NCBI GenBank assembly: GCA_027021195.1
Contig: JALUUW010000052.1
Span: 1-34,311, forward strand
DNA: 34,311 bases
Direction of reading: 5' to 3'
From: Candidatus Pacearchaeota archaeon
Lineage (GTDB): Archaea; Nanobdellota; Nanobdellia; Pacearchaeales; GW2011-AR1
Positions 9,193 to 18,084 of the stretch are shown here, one piece after another. The position numbers and the translations under genes were made by a program. The notes under the pieces were generated by a model. It was not told the DNA's origin, searched no databases, and saw only the letters and a program-made list of their open reading frames with translations. Position 1 is the first letter of the stretch. Each line of letters opens with the position of its first letter.

Positions 9193-10383
9193 CTATTTTC
9201 CAGAAAGCAAGGATTTCCCATCTATTCCTGAAGGGATTTTCCCTTTTAATCCAAGCATCTCAAGAAGAGTTGGAAACAAGTCTTCTGTTTTTGCCTTTGT
9301 TTTTGATTTTTTGTTCAGCATAAAAAAAGCCATCTCATTTTTATCAGAAATATCATACCCATGCATTCCTTTTGCAAACGAGGCATTGAAGAAATTCGGG
9401 AATATCAGAGTTCCGCTATCTGCAAGAAAAATCTCATCTCCGTAAAAATTGTCCTTGAAATCTATTCCAAGCCTCTTCTTTTCTTTTTCTGAGACAACTC
9501 TTCCGCCCTTTTGTTTTTTGAGAATTGAAAGCACCTTTCTCCTGATGCTGCTGTTAAAAAACCAGAATCTTGCCATAGTGGAATCCAGAAAATAAACATA
9601 CCCTTTTCCGAAGGCGGGGAGTTTTGACTTTAAGTCAGCTTTTTTAGTAACTGCAACCATGCCATGATCTGACCATATCATGACATTATCTTTTTCAATG
9701 TCAAACTCAGAAAGAACTTTTTTGACAAGCAAGTCCTCTTTCCTTAGGGCCTCTTTCATTTCTGGAGAATCAGGGCCATAAGCATGCCCTATTGAATCAA
9801 GATCGACAAGATGAAGATAATAAAAGTCGTATTCCTTTTTTCTTATGAGTTTGAGAAACTTCTTAACCCTTGCTTCATCATCATTCTTCAAAGTCCAGTG
9901 AAGCTTTGGCTTTCCATTTTCAATTATTAATGGGAAGTCGTAAAACAAATACTTTGTTTTATTTTCCCTGAGGAAATCAAAAATAGTCTTAACAGGAACG
10001 GACTTTTTTTGATAAAAATGCCTTGTTTGCTTTCGCTGAAAAAATTTGAAGTAATTCAGGTCAATTGCCGGAAGAAAAAGGTCTTCTCCCCTAAAGAAAT
10101 TAAATAAATTAATGGCATGAAATTTCAGTTTTCCTGGAAAGGGCTTTAAAAATAATTGATAGGGAAATCTCCTCAAGTTTCCGTTATACCCGTAATTTGC
10201 AAACTGCCCTATTTTTGAAGGATGGATGCCTGTAAAAAATCCAACAGCGTTTTTAAATCCGAACGGCTGTTTGAGCTCTCCTGCAAAAAATTTTTTAGAG
10301 AACTGATGCAAAAAAGGAGTGTCTCTTTCATTAAGATAGCTCTTTCTAAAAGCATCAATCATTATCACTATTGTTTTTGCCAT
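9193..10383 (-). CDS. Alkaline phosphatase-superfamily (type I phosphodiesterase/nucleotide pyrophosphatase-like) protein
   Basis: IDAFRKSY start, LHLVDLDSIGHAYGPDSPEM, MIWSDHGMVAV, MHGYDISDKNEMAFFML: metal-ligand motifs of the AlkP superfamily. Confidence 0.8.
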   Translation of the reverse strand: MAKTIVIMIDAFRKSYLNERDTPFLHQFSKKFFAGELKQPFGFKNAVGFFTGIHPSKIGQFANYGYNGNLRRFPYQLFLKPFPGKLKFHAINLFNFFRGEDLFLPAIDLNYFKFFQRKQTRHFYQKKSVPVKTIFDFLRENKTKYLFYDFPLIIENGKPKLHWTLKNDDEARVKKFLKLIRKKEYDFYYLHLVDLDSIGHAYGPDSPEMKEALRKEDLLVKKVLSEFDIEKDNVMIWSDHGMVAVTKKADLKSKLPAFGKGYVYFLDSTMARFWFFNSSIRRKVLSILKKQKGGRVVSEKEKKRLGIDFKDNFYGDEIFLADSGTLIFPNFFNASFAKGMHGYDISDKNEMAFFMLNKKSKTKAKTEDLFPTLLEMLGLKGKIPSGIDGKSLLSGK

Positions 10384-10411
10384 TCTTCAACTAAGCTCCA
10401 ACCAAGATATA

Positions 10412-10434
10412 AAAAACAAGAGGCGCTTGTTTTT
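10412..10434. repeat. Inverted repeat (9-bp arms, 5-nt loop) at the promoter of the AlkP-superfamily gene
   Basis: AAAAACAAG-AGGCG-CTTGTTTTT. Confidence 0.7.
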
Positions 10435-10515
10435 AAAAATATTTATTATTTATTGGAAGCTGCTAAAAAGAAGATTATTTTTGCTATTTATTGGCATATT
10501 GCTTTTTCAAAAAAG

Positions 10516-10523
10516 TTTATAAG
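10516..10523 (+). promoter_or_regulatory. TATA-box-like element upstream of the B12 radical SAM gene
   Basis: TTTATAAG about 22-29 nt before ATG 10545. Confidence 0.5.
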
Positions 10524-10544
10524 CAGAGTATTTTAGGTTAGGGT

Positions 10545-12050
10545 ATGAAAGTTCTTTTAATTGCACCTCCTTTGAAAGTTGCAAAAGAGATGGAAGAATT
10601 TGTAAGAATTTCCTATCCTCTTGGAATTGCATATATTGCCTCAAGCCTTGAAAAGCAGGGATTTGAAGTTGCAATACTCGATGCCCTGGCAGAAGGATGG
10701 AACATCAAAAGGAATGAGGAAGAATATATAAGGATTGGACTTCCAAAAGAAAAGATTATTGAAAGGATAAGAAATGAAAATCCAGATGTGTGCGGAATAT
10801 CTTCCCAATTCTCCTCTCAGAAAGACGTCCCTCATGAAATTGCAAAGATTGTGAAAGAAATTTCCCCGAAAATAAAAGTCGTATTTGGTGGACCCCATGC
10901 GAGCGGAAGCAAGGAAGAAGTGCTAAAGGACATGAATGTTGATTTTGTTGTGATAGGAGAAGGAGAGAGGACATTCGGAAAGCTCCTAAAAAATCTCAAA
11001 GCTCCCGGGAAAGTTGATGGAGTAGCATACAGAAAGAATGGAAAGATAGTTTCTTCAAAGCCGTCTGAATTTATTATGAATCTTGACGAGCTTCCGTTTC
11101 CAGCATACCATCTTTTAAAAATGGAGAAGTATTTTGAATGCGGAGCAGAAGGGTTTTCAGCGAGAAGATATGTTGGAGGATCTTTTAGGTGGGCTACGAT
11201 AATCACAAGCAGAGGATGTCCTTTTGACTGTGTTTTTTGCTCAATACACAATACAATGGGATACAAATGGCGCCCAAGAAGTGTGAAGAATGTTGTTGAA
11301 GAGATAGAGTTTCTTTACAAAAAGTACAATATAAGGACATTTTTCTTTGAGGATGACAACTTCACTCTTGACAAAGAAAGGGCAAAAAAAATATTAAGGG
11401 AAATTATCAAAAAAGGTTTGAAGATAAACTGGCAGGCTCCAAACGGGATAAGGGCAGATGCGCTTGATGAAGAGCTGATTCTGTTGATGAAAAAAACCAA
11501 TTGCACGAGAGTAAGAATTGCAATTGAGCATGGAGACCAGGAATTTTTGAACAAAGTTGTAGGAAAACGGCTCGATCTAAAAACACTGAAAGAAGCTGTA
11601 AAATTAGTGAGAAAGTACAGAATGGATATTGACGGATTCTTTGTTATGGGAATTCCTGGAGAAACAGACAAAACAATGAGGAAAAGCATTGATTTTGCAA
11701 AAGAGTTATCTGCTCTTGGATTGAACCCTATCTTCGGGATGGCAATACCTCTTCCAGGAACAAAGCTGTACAAAGTATGCGAGAATGGAGAATATTTTGT
11801 AAAGAAGAATCCTTCTTTAAAAGACTACCAGCTTGCATATTCAAAAGAAGCGCTTATAGATACCCCGTCAATGCCTTCTTCAAAACTGAAAAAATGGTAT
11901 TTCAAAGCGCTTAGGGAAACCCTTCTTGTAAGAATAAAGAAAAATCCAAGAGTTCTCTTAAATTTAAACATTGTACAGGAATTCAGGAACCACCCAATAC
12001 GCGCCTTAAAAATAGCCCTCTCTTATTCAAAAAGCGCGCTCTCAAAGTGA
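10545..12050 (+). CDS. B12-binding-domain radical SAM protein
   Basis: N-terminal PPLKVAKEMEEFVRISYPLGIAYIASSLEKQGFEV, VVFGGPHASG...VIGEGE (B12-binding-like), then TSRGCPFDCVFCSI (CxxxCxxC). Confidence 0.9.
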   Translation: MKVLLIAPPLKVAKEMEEFVRISYPLGIAYIASSLEKQGFEVAILDALAEGWNIKRNEEEYIRIGLPKEKIIERIRNENPDVCGISSQFSSQKDVPHEIAKIVKEISPKIKVVFGGPHASGSKEEVLKDMNVDFVVIGEGERTFGKLLKNLKAPGKVDGVAYRKNGKIVSSKPSEFIMNLDELPFPAYHLLKMEKYFECGAEGFSARRYVGGSFRWATIITSRGCPFDCVFCSIHNTMGYKWRPRSVKNVVEEIEFLYKKYNIRTFFFEDDNFTLDKERAKKILREIIKKGLKINWQAPNGIRADALDEELILLMKKTNCTRVRIAIEHGDQEFLNKVVGKRLDLKTLKEAVKLVRKYRMDIDGFFVMGIPGETDKTMRKSIDFAKELSALGLNPIFGMAIPLPGTKLYKVCENGEYFVKKNPSLKDYQLAYSKEALIDTPSMPSSKLKKWYFKALRETLLVRIKKNPRVLLNLNIVQEFRNHPIRALKIALSYSKSALSK

Positions 12051-12102
12051 AGCTCCCAACCGCAGCAGAGCTGGGGGGTATATGGATTAAATAAATCAGA
12101 AG

Positions 12103-13104
12103 TTACAAATACCCTTTTTCCCTGAACCATTTTATTGTTTTTTCCATTCCTTGTTTGAGGTTTATCGGCATGTATTTCAGCTCTTTTTTTGCCTTAGCTA
12201 TGCTGAACATCCTGTTTTGAGTTATATAATCTACAGCAGATTTCTTAATGGGGGCTCTAAATCCTGTAAAAGACTCAAAAATCTCAAAAACACCTGCAGT
12301 GGTTTTTATAAAAAATTTAGGAACATGAATTCCTGGGAAGCGTATATTCTGAATTTCGGCAATTGTGCTTACAAGCTCGTTTAGAGGATAAGATCTTTCA
12401 TCGCTTAAAATATAAATTTCCCCTTTTTTTCCATTTTTCTCTGCCAGAATTGCACCCTTAACAATATTGCTTACATGGACTAAAGGCAAAAGATTTTTTC
12501 CATTACCTATTATCGGAAAAGCGTGTTTTTTCACCATCTTGCATATCTTGAATATAGCTACATTGACTTTCATAGCGCTGCTTAACTCACCTTCTCCATA
12601 AACCATTGTGGGTCTCAGAATCACTACAGGAAATTTCTCTTTCTTGAATTTGCCAATAAGATATTTCTCTGCATAATACTTGCTTATATCATAAGGAGAT
12701 TTTGCATCTGAATCAGACTTTTCATCCAAAACCTTTCCCTGGACAATTCCAAGGGCATCAACACTGCTAAAAAATATGAACTTTTTCAGATGTTTAAGTT
12801 TAGAACACGCTTCTGCAAGATTTAAGGTTCCATAAAAATTAATTTCCTTAAATTCCCTATATGCCTCTTCCCCTTTTTTGTCTGAATTTGTTAAAGCAGC
12901 AAGATGAAACACAGTATCTATGTTCTCAGGAAGCTTTAAAGATTGTTTTTTTGTTATATCTCCTTTGATAACTTTAACTCCTTTTATCTTTACCGGCTTT
13001 CGTGAAAGGGCATAAATCATGTATTTTTGATCTTTTTTTAAAAGCTCTTCAACTAAGTGCTTTCCTATGAATCCTGTTGCTCCGGTAATAAGAATATTTT
13101 TCAT
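12103..13104 (-). CDS. NAD-dependent epimerase/dehydratase (extended SDR)
   Basis: ILITGATGFIGKHLVEELL; SPYDISKYYAEKYL (YxxxK). Confidence 0.88.
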   Translation of the reverse strand: MKNILITGATGFIGKHLVEELLKKDQKYMIYALSRKPVKIKGVKVIKGDITKKQSLKLPENIDTVFHLAALTNSDKKGEEAYREFKEINFYGTLNLAEACSKLKHLKKFIFFSSVDALGIVQGKVLDEKSDSDAKSPYDISKYYAEKYLIGKFKKEKFPVVILRPTMVYGEGELSSAMKVNVAIFKICKMVKKHAFPIIGNGKNLLPLVHVSNIVKGAILAEKNGKKGEIYILSDERSYPLNELVSTIAEIQNIRFPGIHVPKFFIKTTAGVFEIFESFTGFRAPIKKSAVDYITQNRMFSIAKAKKELKYMPINLKQGMEKTIKWFREKGYL

Positions 13105-13105
13105 C

Positions 13106-14440
13106 TTAAACTATTTTCAAAAAGCAAAACAGCACATAGGCCTGTGAAAATTTATTTGCAATTTCATTCCAAAGCTTATAGCTGTCATTAACACTGTAAT
13201 CAGTTGGAAATACTTTATTCATCATTTTCCCAGCATCTTTAAGCATTCTTTTATTTATCTTTTTTTCCTTTGAAACAGAAAATAAAAGCCTTGGAAGAAC
13301 AGCATACATTGTTAAGTCAGGAGAAGTCTTATTTTTAAGAATATTAAGGTGGCTTGTTTTTCTGAATTTCCTCAATCTTAAATAAAAAATCAGCTTCATA
13401 TAGTTCTGAAGTAAAAATGAAGGAATAGTTTTTCCAAGATTTATTTTAAATCTCCTTCTTATATACCACTGAATATACGGTCCAAAATAGAGTTTCCAGG
13501 TATTATTATAGATTACATCTGAAAGATGCTCATAATCCTTTATCTTTCTTCCTGTAAATTTTCCAACAAAATACTTGGCAACCTCTCCAGAATAATGGCA
13601 GGCCTCATGCCATTCTTTAAATGCATTAATCTTTTTTGGAAATTTAGTGTTCAGCTTAAAGTCTGTTGCTTTCATTACTTTTTCAGGCAAATCAGGAATT
13701 TTTTTTGCCAGTTCTGGAAAATCCTTTTTAAAACATTTCTCCAAAATTTCAGCCCTTTTTTTATATCCCGGGACAAACTTTCTGTTCAGCATCAAAAGAG
13801 CCTCGCAGCATGCAATTAATGCCTTGCTGTATCCAAGATACAAAAGCCCTCTCTTTTCATTTTCACTGATTTTATGAAAGTAATCCATTGAAAAATATTC
13901 TGCAAGCAGAGCCATCCGATTCATCAAAAACCTGAATCCTTCTGTCAAAGGAAGGTCCTCAACAGTGTAAGAAGGCATCAGATTCCTGAGATCATCCCCA
14001 TAAATTACACTGCTCGAGTTCTTCAGCTCATAATATCTTGCCATAGGAGGCAGATTTTTGAGTTTTCCAACAGGCAGGTTTTTCAGATCAACATAAAAAG
14101 TATTTGAGTATCTTTCCCTGTCAAACTCATAAAATTCAACCCCTGTATTTTTTATGTCCAGTCTTGATGTAGCTCTGTTTGCTATCCTGTTCAGGGATTC
14201 TTCGCTAACCTTATTTTCGCTTATAATGAAGATATCAAAATCGTTTATTGGAATTACTTTCCCTTTTCTAACTTCAACACTTCCCTCCCCTCTTCCAAAC
14301 CCCCCTCCAAGAATAATGCTCTTTACAGAAGGAATCTCTTTGAGAATTTCTTCAACAATTATATCAACATACTCTTGTATTTTTTCATCCACTGACAAAC
14401 CGAGCCGAGTGTATTTTATGTTAGTTGAACAGGATTTCAT
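13106..14440 (-). CDS. Nucleotidyltransferase-domain protein with long helical C-terminal region
   Basis: IILGGGFGRGEGSV ... PINDFDIFII resembles a pol-beta-type NTase core (GG..R/S then DxD); remainder unassigned. Confidence 0.6.
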   Translation of the reverse strand: MKSCSTNIKYTRLGLSVDEKIQEYVDIIVEEILKEIPSVKSIILGGGFGRGEGSVEVRKGKVIPINDFDIFIISENKVSEESLNRIANRATSRLDIKNTGVEFYEFDRERYSNTFYVDLKNLPVGKLKNLPPMARYYELKNSSSVIYGDDLRNLMPSYTVEDLPLTEGFRFLMNRMALLAEYFSMDYFHKISENEKRGLLYLGYSKALIACCEALLMLNRKFVPGYKKRAEILEKCFKKDFPELAKKIPDLPEKVMKATDFKLNTKFPKKINAFKEWHEACHYSGEVAKYFVGKFTGRKIKDYEHLSDVIYNNTWKLYFGPYIQWYIRRRFKINLGKTIPSFLLQNYMKLIFYLRLRKFRKTSHLNILKNKTSPDLTMYAVLPRLLFSVSKEKKINKRMLKDAGKMMNKVFPTDYSVNDSYKLWNEIANKFSQAYVLFCFLKIV

Positions 14441-15240
14441 TTCATTTTTCTTACCTTGATAATGCTTGCTTCTTTTTTAAAGGGAATAAGCTGATAAGCC
14501 TTAAATATTATTTTTTTAATTGGATTAACTTTGTGTCCGAGAGCAGCCTGATCTCCGAGCCACGCTCCAATAGTGCTTGCTTCCCTGTATTCCTCGATTC
14601 TGAATCCATAAAACTCAAACATCTTTATTAGGTCTCTTTTTGTAAAATGAGCCATATGCGCTGAAATTCTGTTATCGCTGAAATTGCCGTAATTCCTCTC
14701 TAAAGAGCATCCTCCAGACATCATCTGATAGCCAAGAGCAAGAAGGATGATATTGATAAGACTGTCTGTTCTTGGGACTATAATTACTGCATAGCCATTG
14801 TCTTTCAAAACCCTCTTTATTTCCCTTACACAATGGTCTGTATTGTAAATGTGTTCCAGAGTGTCAAAGCAGGTTAAAACATCAAAAGCTTTGTCTTTAT
14901 AAGGAAGTTTATTGTCCTCGTTTAAATCAAAAAAAACAGCCTTAACATTGTTCTTTCTTGCGTCTTCAATATTTGCTATATCTATTCCATGAATGTCTTT
15001 TGTCTGTATTTTTTCTGCAACCCATGTGGCAACCTTTCCATTGCTGCATCCAATATCAAGATATTTTGCATTCTTTTGAGGAGTTATTAGAGTAAGAGCA
15101 GTCTTTATCCTGTCATCAAAATAATCATGAGGATACTTTTCGCTAAGCTCCTTGTTTACAAGGCTCGGCTTGCTCATTTTTTCAGTTTTTTTCCCATTGG
15201 CCTTTCTTTTTTCTGATGATTTTCCTGCTTTTTTTGTCAT
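14437..15240 (-). CDS. SAM-dependent class I methyltransferase
   Basis: AKYLDIGCSNGKVATWVAE, HGIDIANIEDA, DVLTCFDTLEHI; 4-nt overlap with neighbour. Confidence 0.85.
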   Translation of the reverse strand: MTKKAGKSSEKRKANGKKTEKMSKPSLVNKELSEKYPHDYFDDRIKTALTLITPQKNAKYLDIGCSNGKVATWVAEKIQTKDIHGIDIANIEDARKNNVKAVFFDLNEDNKLPYKDKAFDVLTCFDTLEHIYNTDHCVREIKRVLKDNGYAVIIVPRTDSLINIILLALGYQMMSGGCSLERNYGNFSDNRISAHMAHFTKRDLIKMFEFYGFRIEEYREASTIGAWLGDQAALGHKVNPIKKIIFKAYQLIPFKKEASIIKVRKMK

Positions 15241-16016
15241 TTTTTCTCTGCAAGAACATACTGATGATGCGCAAAAAAATACTTTATTGGAAGTCTGCTG
15301 TTCTCAATAAACATTGTATTGTTTACTTTGTCCAAAACCTGTTTTCCTGGAAGAGGCTTTATTTTTTCTTTCGGAGGGAGTTTCATTCCCAAGATATTCT
15401 CTTTTACCTCCCTTATTGAAAATGCAGTGTCAGGCCAAGGAGGCATGTCTATATATCCTGCTTCTAAAACTTTAAGATTGTTATTTTCTGCAAATTTCTT
15501 TAATCCTCCAAGCCTTCTCAAGCGTATGCTCCCTCTCTCTGCATGAGTGCATTTTTTTCTTGAAACAATATGATAAGCAACATGAAAAGGGGTTCCGTAA
15601 TTCCAGATGTTTGGAGTGAAAAACAAAACATATTTTTTTGATTTTTTTATCATCTCTTTTATTGAATCAGGATCTGTCTGAAGCAGTGCGAAATTCCATA
15701 CAAGGTCAAAACCTTCTCCTTTAAAGGGAATTTTTGCAAATTTTGGCTTTATTTTTGATGGCCATGACTTTTTTATTTTCTCTACCCGAGGATCTGCAAC
15801 AGTGACATTGCACTTGTTTTTAATAAAAACCATATTGTCATACCCTTTTGAAAAAGGAACTCCATATTCCAAAACAGTCTTGATTTTCAGAGTTTTGCTT
15901 AATCTGTTAAGAAGCCTTCCAAGAGAGACCCTCTCATAAACAGAGCCGAATCCCTCGTCCTGAGTATTTGCGCAAATCCATTCCTCTATTTGTGCTAAGG
16001 AATCTTTTGTTTTCAT
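15237..16016 (-). CDS. Methyltransferase-like protein
   Basis: VLEYGVPFSKGYDNMVFIKNKCNVTVADPRV, FKGEGFDLVWNFALLQTDPDSIKEMIKKSKKYVLFFTPN. Confidence 0.6.
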   Translation of the reverse strand: MKTKDSLAQIEEWICANTQDEGFGSVYERVSLGRLLNRLSKTLKIKTVLEYGVPFSKGYDNMVFIKNKCNVTVADPRVEKIKKSWPSKIKPKFAKIPFKGEGFDLVWNFALLQTDPDSIKEMIKKSKKYVLFFTPNIWNYGTPFHVAYHIVSRKKCTHAERGSIRLRRLGGLKKFAENNNLKVLEAGYIDMPPWPDTAFSIREVKENILGMKLPPKEKIKPLPGKQVLDKVNNTMFIENSRLPIKYFFAHHQYVLAEKK

Positions 16017-16048
16017 TTAAAAATATCAGAAAAGGGGTTTATAAGTTT

Positions 16049-17131
16049 TTATATTAATCTTGATTTTAAAACATTAAACACAACTCTCATAGATTTTCTT
16101 AAGTCAAGAGAAAGATTTGTGTAGCTTGCACTTGCCAAAGGACAATAGCACTCCTTATTCGCAATGCTTTTTCTTTGTTTTTTTGCCTTTTCATTATACC
16201 AAAGGCTCATTAAATTATAATCTTCGTCCCTTAAATTTCCTATGCTTTCTGCCCTTATGCAGCAAAACCAAACTTCTCCAGTCGGGTCAATCTGGGCAGA
16301 GGCTATCCCTGCATAACAAGGAATTACTTGTTTTTTCTCTTTCAGAATCTGCTTGACCATCTTATAGTATTCAAGCCTAAATGCCTGTTTCAGGGAAAGT
16401 TTCTGGCTTTCAAGCTTTTTAATCAAAAAATCAATTGCTCTTGAATACTCCCCAGAAGAAGGAGTTATTTTATCCCCGAGATTAGAGAGTTCAACCCTGT
16501 TTTCTGCAACTTCAGTTATGTAGTTTTTAGGCCTTAGCTTTTCTGTGACATATCTATAAATCTCAGAAAAATCCATGTAATTGAATTTTGAGATTACTGT
16601 ATGGATACTTACATCAAAATTATTGTATTTTTTTTCAAGGTCCTTTAATCCCTTATAAACCCTCATAGATTTTTCAAAATTTCCTTTAATCCCTCTTATT
16701 GAGTCATGCTTCTCATTAATATGGTCAATAGAGATATTCACAGTTATGTGCGATTTTCTGCATTTCTTAAGAATCTGCTCTGTTTTTTTCACAATATATT
16801 CTCCCAAAAGGGCATTTGTAGGAATCACTATGCTTTTTGGCTCACAGTATCTTTCAGCATACTGGCAGATTTCAGCAATGTTTCTATTCAAAAAAGTCTC
16901 TCCTCCAGTAAGTATCAGAAGGTAAAGATTCCCTTTTCCAATTTTTTTGAAAATCTTTTCAATCTCTTCAAGAGAAAGCTCTTTTTTGAAATCCTTTCTT
17001 TTCCAGATATTGCATGTCCTGCATTTGCTGTTGCACTTGTAAGTCAGGCCGAAAGTCAGATTCATCGGAAAGCTTTTTGGAAATCCAAAACTCCTGTAAA
17101 GCTTGTATAAAAGCAGTTTTTGCATCATCAT
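16049..17131 (-). CDS. Radical SAM protein with SPASM-like C-terminus
   Basis: GLTYKCNSKCRTCNIWKRKDF (CxxxCxxC), ILTGGETFLN, C-terminal Cys cluster (IPCYAG...VWFCCIRAESIGNL...CYCPLA). Confidence 0.88.
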   Translation of the reverse strand: MMMQKLLLYKLYRSFGFPKSFPMNLTFGLTYKCNSKCRTCNIWKRKDFKKELSLEEIEKIFKKIGKGNLYLLILTGGETFLNRNIAEICQYAERYCEPKSIVIPTNALLGEYIVKKTEQILKKCRKSHITVNISIDHINEKHDSIRGIKGNFEKSMRVYKGLKDLEKKYNNFDVSIHTVISKFNYMDFSEIYRYVTEKLRPKNYITEVAENRVELSNLGDKITPSSGEYSRAIDFLIKKLESQKLSLKQAFRLEYYKMVKQILKEKKQVIPCYAGIASAQIDPTGEVWFCCIRAESIGNLRDEDYNLMSLWYNEKAKKQRKSIANKECYCPLASASYTNLSLDLRKSMRVVFNVLKSRLI

Positions 17132-17190
17132 CCTATTTAGAAAGAAATTTGTTTTTTAAAGTTAATTAAGCTCAAATCAACAAGCATAAA

Positions 17191-18084
17191 TTACCTTACT
17201 TTTTTTGTTGATTCTGCAGTGTCCCATACATAAGGATTTTTTCCCTGATTGAGCTCTATCATTCCCAAAATCCTGGAGTATACTTCAATTAATGCCCCCC
17301 CAATAAGATAAAAAAACCCCTTTACTGATTTTTCCTTCAGAATATATTTTAAAGTCAAGAAAAAGATTCTTGAGAAATTGAAGCTTTCAACAACATAAGT
17401 TTTTTCTCTTTCAAGATGCCTGTGCCCTATGTAAACTCTTTTTCTCTGCTTTATCAGATCTTTAAGTTTTTCTGCTCCGTGGTTTCTCACTACTGCTTCA
17501 GAAATTTGTTTTTTCTCATAGCCTTTTGAGGAAATGAGGGCCTCAATGTATGCCTCATCAACTGCGGTTGTTTTTGAGATTTGCGGTGAAAGGTCTTTTC
17601 TGAATGCAATCATTTCTCCAAATCTCGGAAGCTCATTGTGAACCCACCACCAATAATGGATTACATAGCCCAAAAAACTGTCCTTGTTATTTGTCGGGAT
17701 TGCCCTTGCCCCTGTTAATCCGAGCTTTTTGCTTTCCAAAAAAGGCCTGCAAAGATTTTCTATACAGTCTCTCTCTGGAATAGTATCTCCGCTTTCAACA
17801 ACAACTATTGAGCATTTTGCATTCTTAAGGAAAAGGTTTATTGCAGAAGCCTTTCCCTGCCTTGTTTTTTGAATAAGAAGCTTTATTCTTCTGTTTTTTT
17901 CTGAAAAGCTTTTGACAATGCTATTTGTCTTGTCAGTAGAGCCAGAAGAAACAACAATTATCTCTGAAATCTCAATCCTGTTTAATTTCTGTTTTAAAAG
18001 AGCATCAAGTATATTTGAGATATTTTTCTCTTCATTGTATACAAAAACACCAACACTCACCTTAAGATTTGTTTTGTATTTCAT
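17191..18084 (-). CDS. GT2-family glycosyltransferase
   Basis: ORF extends to 18225 but homology-like start is MKYKTNLKVSVGVFVYNEEKNISNILDALLKQ (Met48 at 18084); VVSSGSTDKTNSIV, VVVESGDTIPERDCI. Confidence 0.8.
   Translation of the reverse strand: MKYKTNLKVSVGVFVYNEEKNISNILDALLKQKLNRIEISEIIVVSSGSTDKTNSIVKSFSEKNRRIKLLIQKTRQGKASAINLFLKNAKCSIVVVESGDTIPERDCIENLCRPFLESKKLGLTGARAIPTNNKDSFLGYVIHYWWWVHNELPRFGEMIAFRKDLSPQISKTTAVDEAYIEALISSKGYEKKQISEAVVRNHGAEKLKDLIKQRKRVYIGHRHLEREKTYVVESFNFSRIFFLTLKYILKEKSVKGFFYLIGGALIEVYSRILGMIELNQGKNPYVWDTAESTKKVR

Noticed and set aside
10222-10536. 104-aa + strand ORF overlapping the AlkP-superfamily gene start and the intergenic region
   Set aside because: Antisense to a well-supported CDS, low-complexity product, no recognisable motif.
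10641-11773. Several minus-strand ORFs (10641-10898, 10756-10974, 10832-11266, 11315-11773) inside the radical SAM gene
   Set aside because: Antisense shadow ORFs of a strongly supported + strand CDS; Ser/Phe-rich spurious translations.
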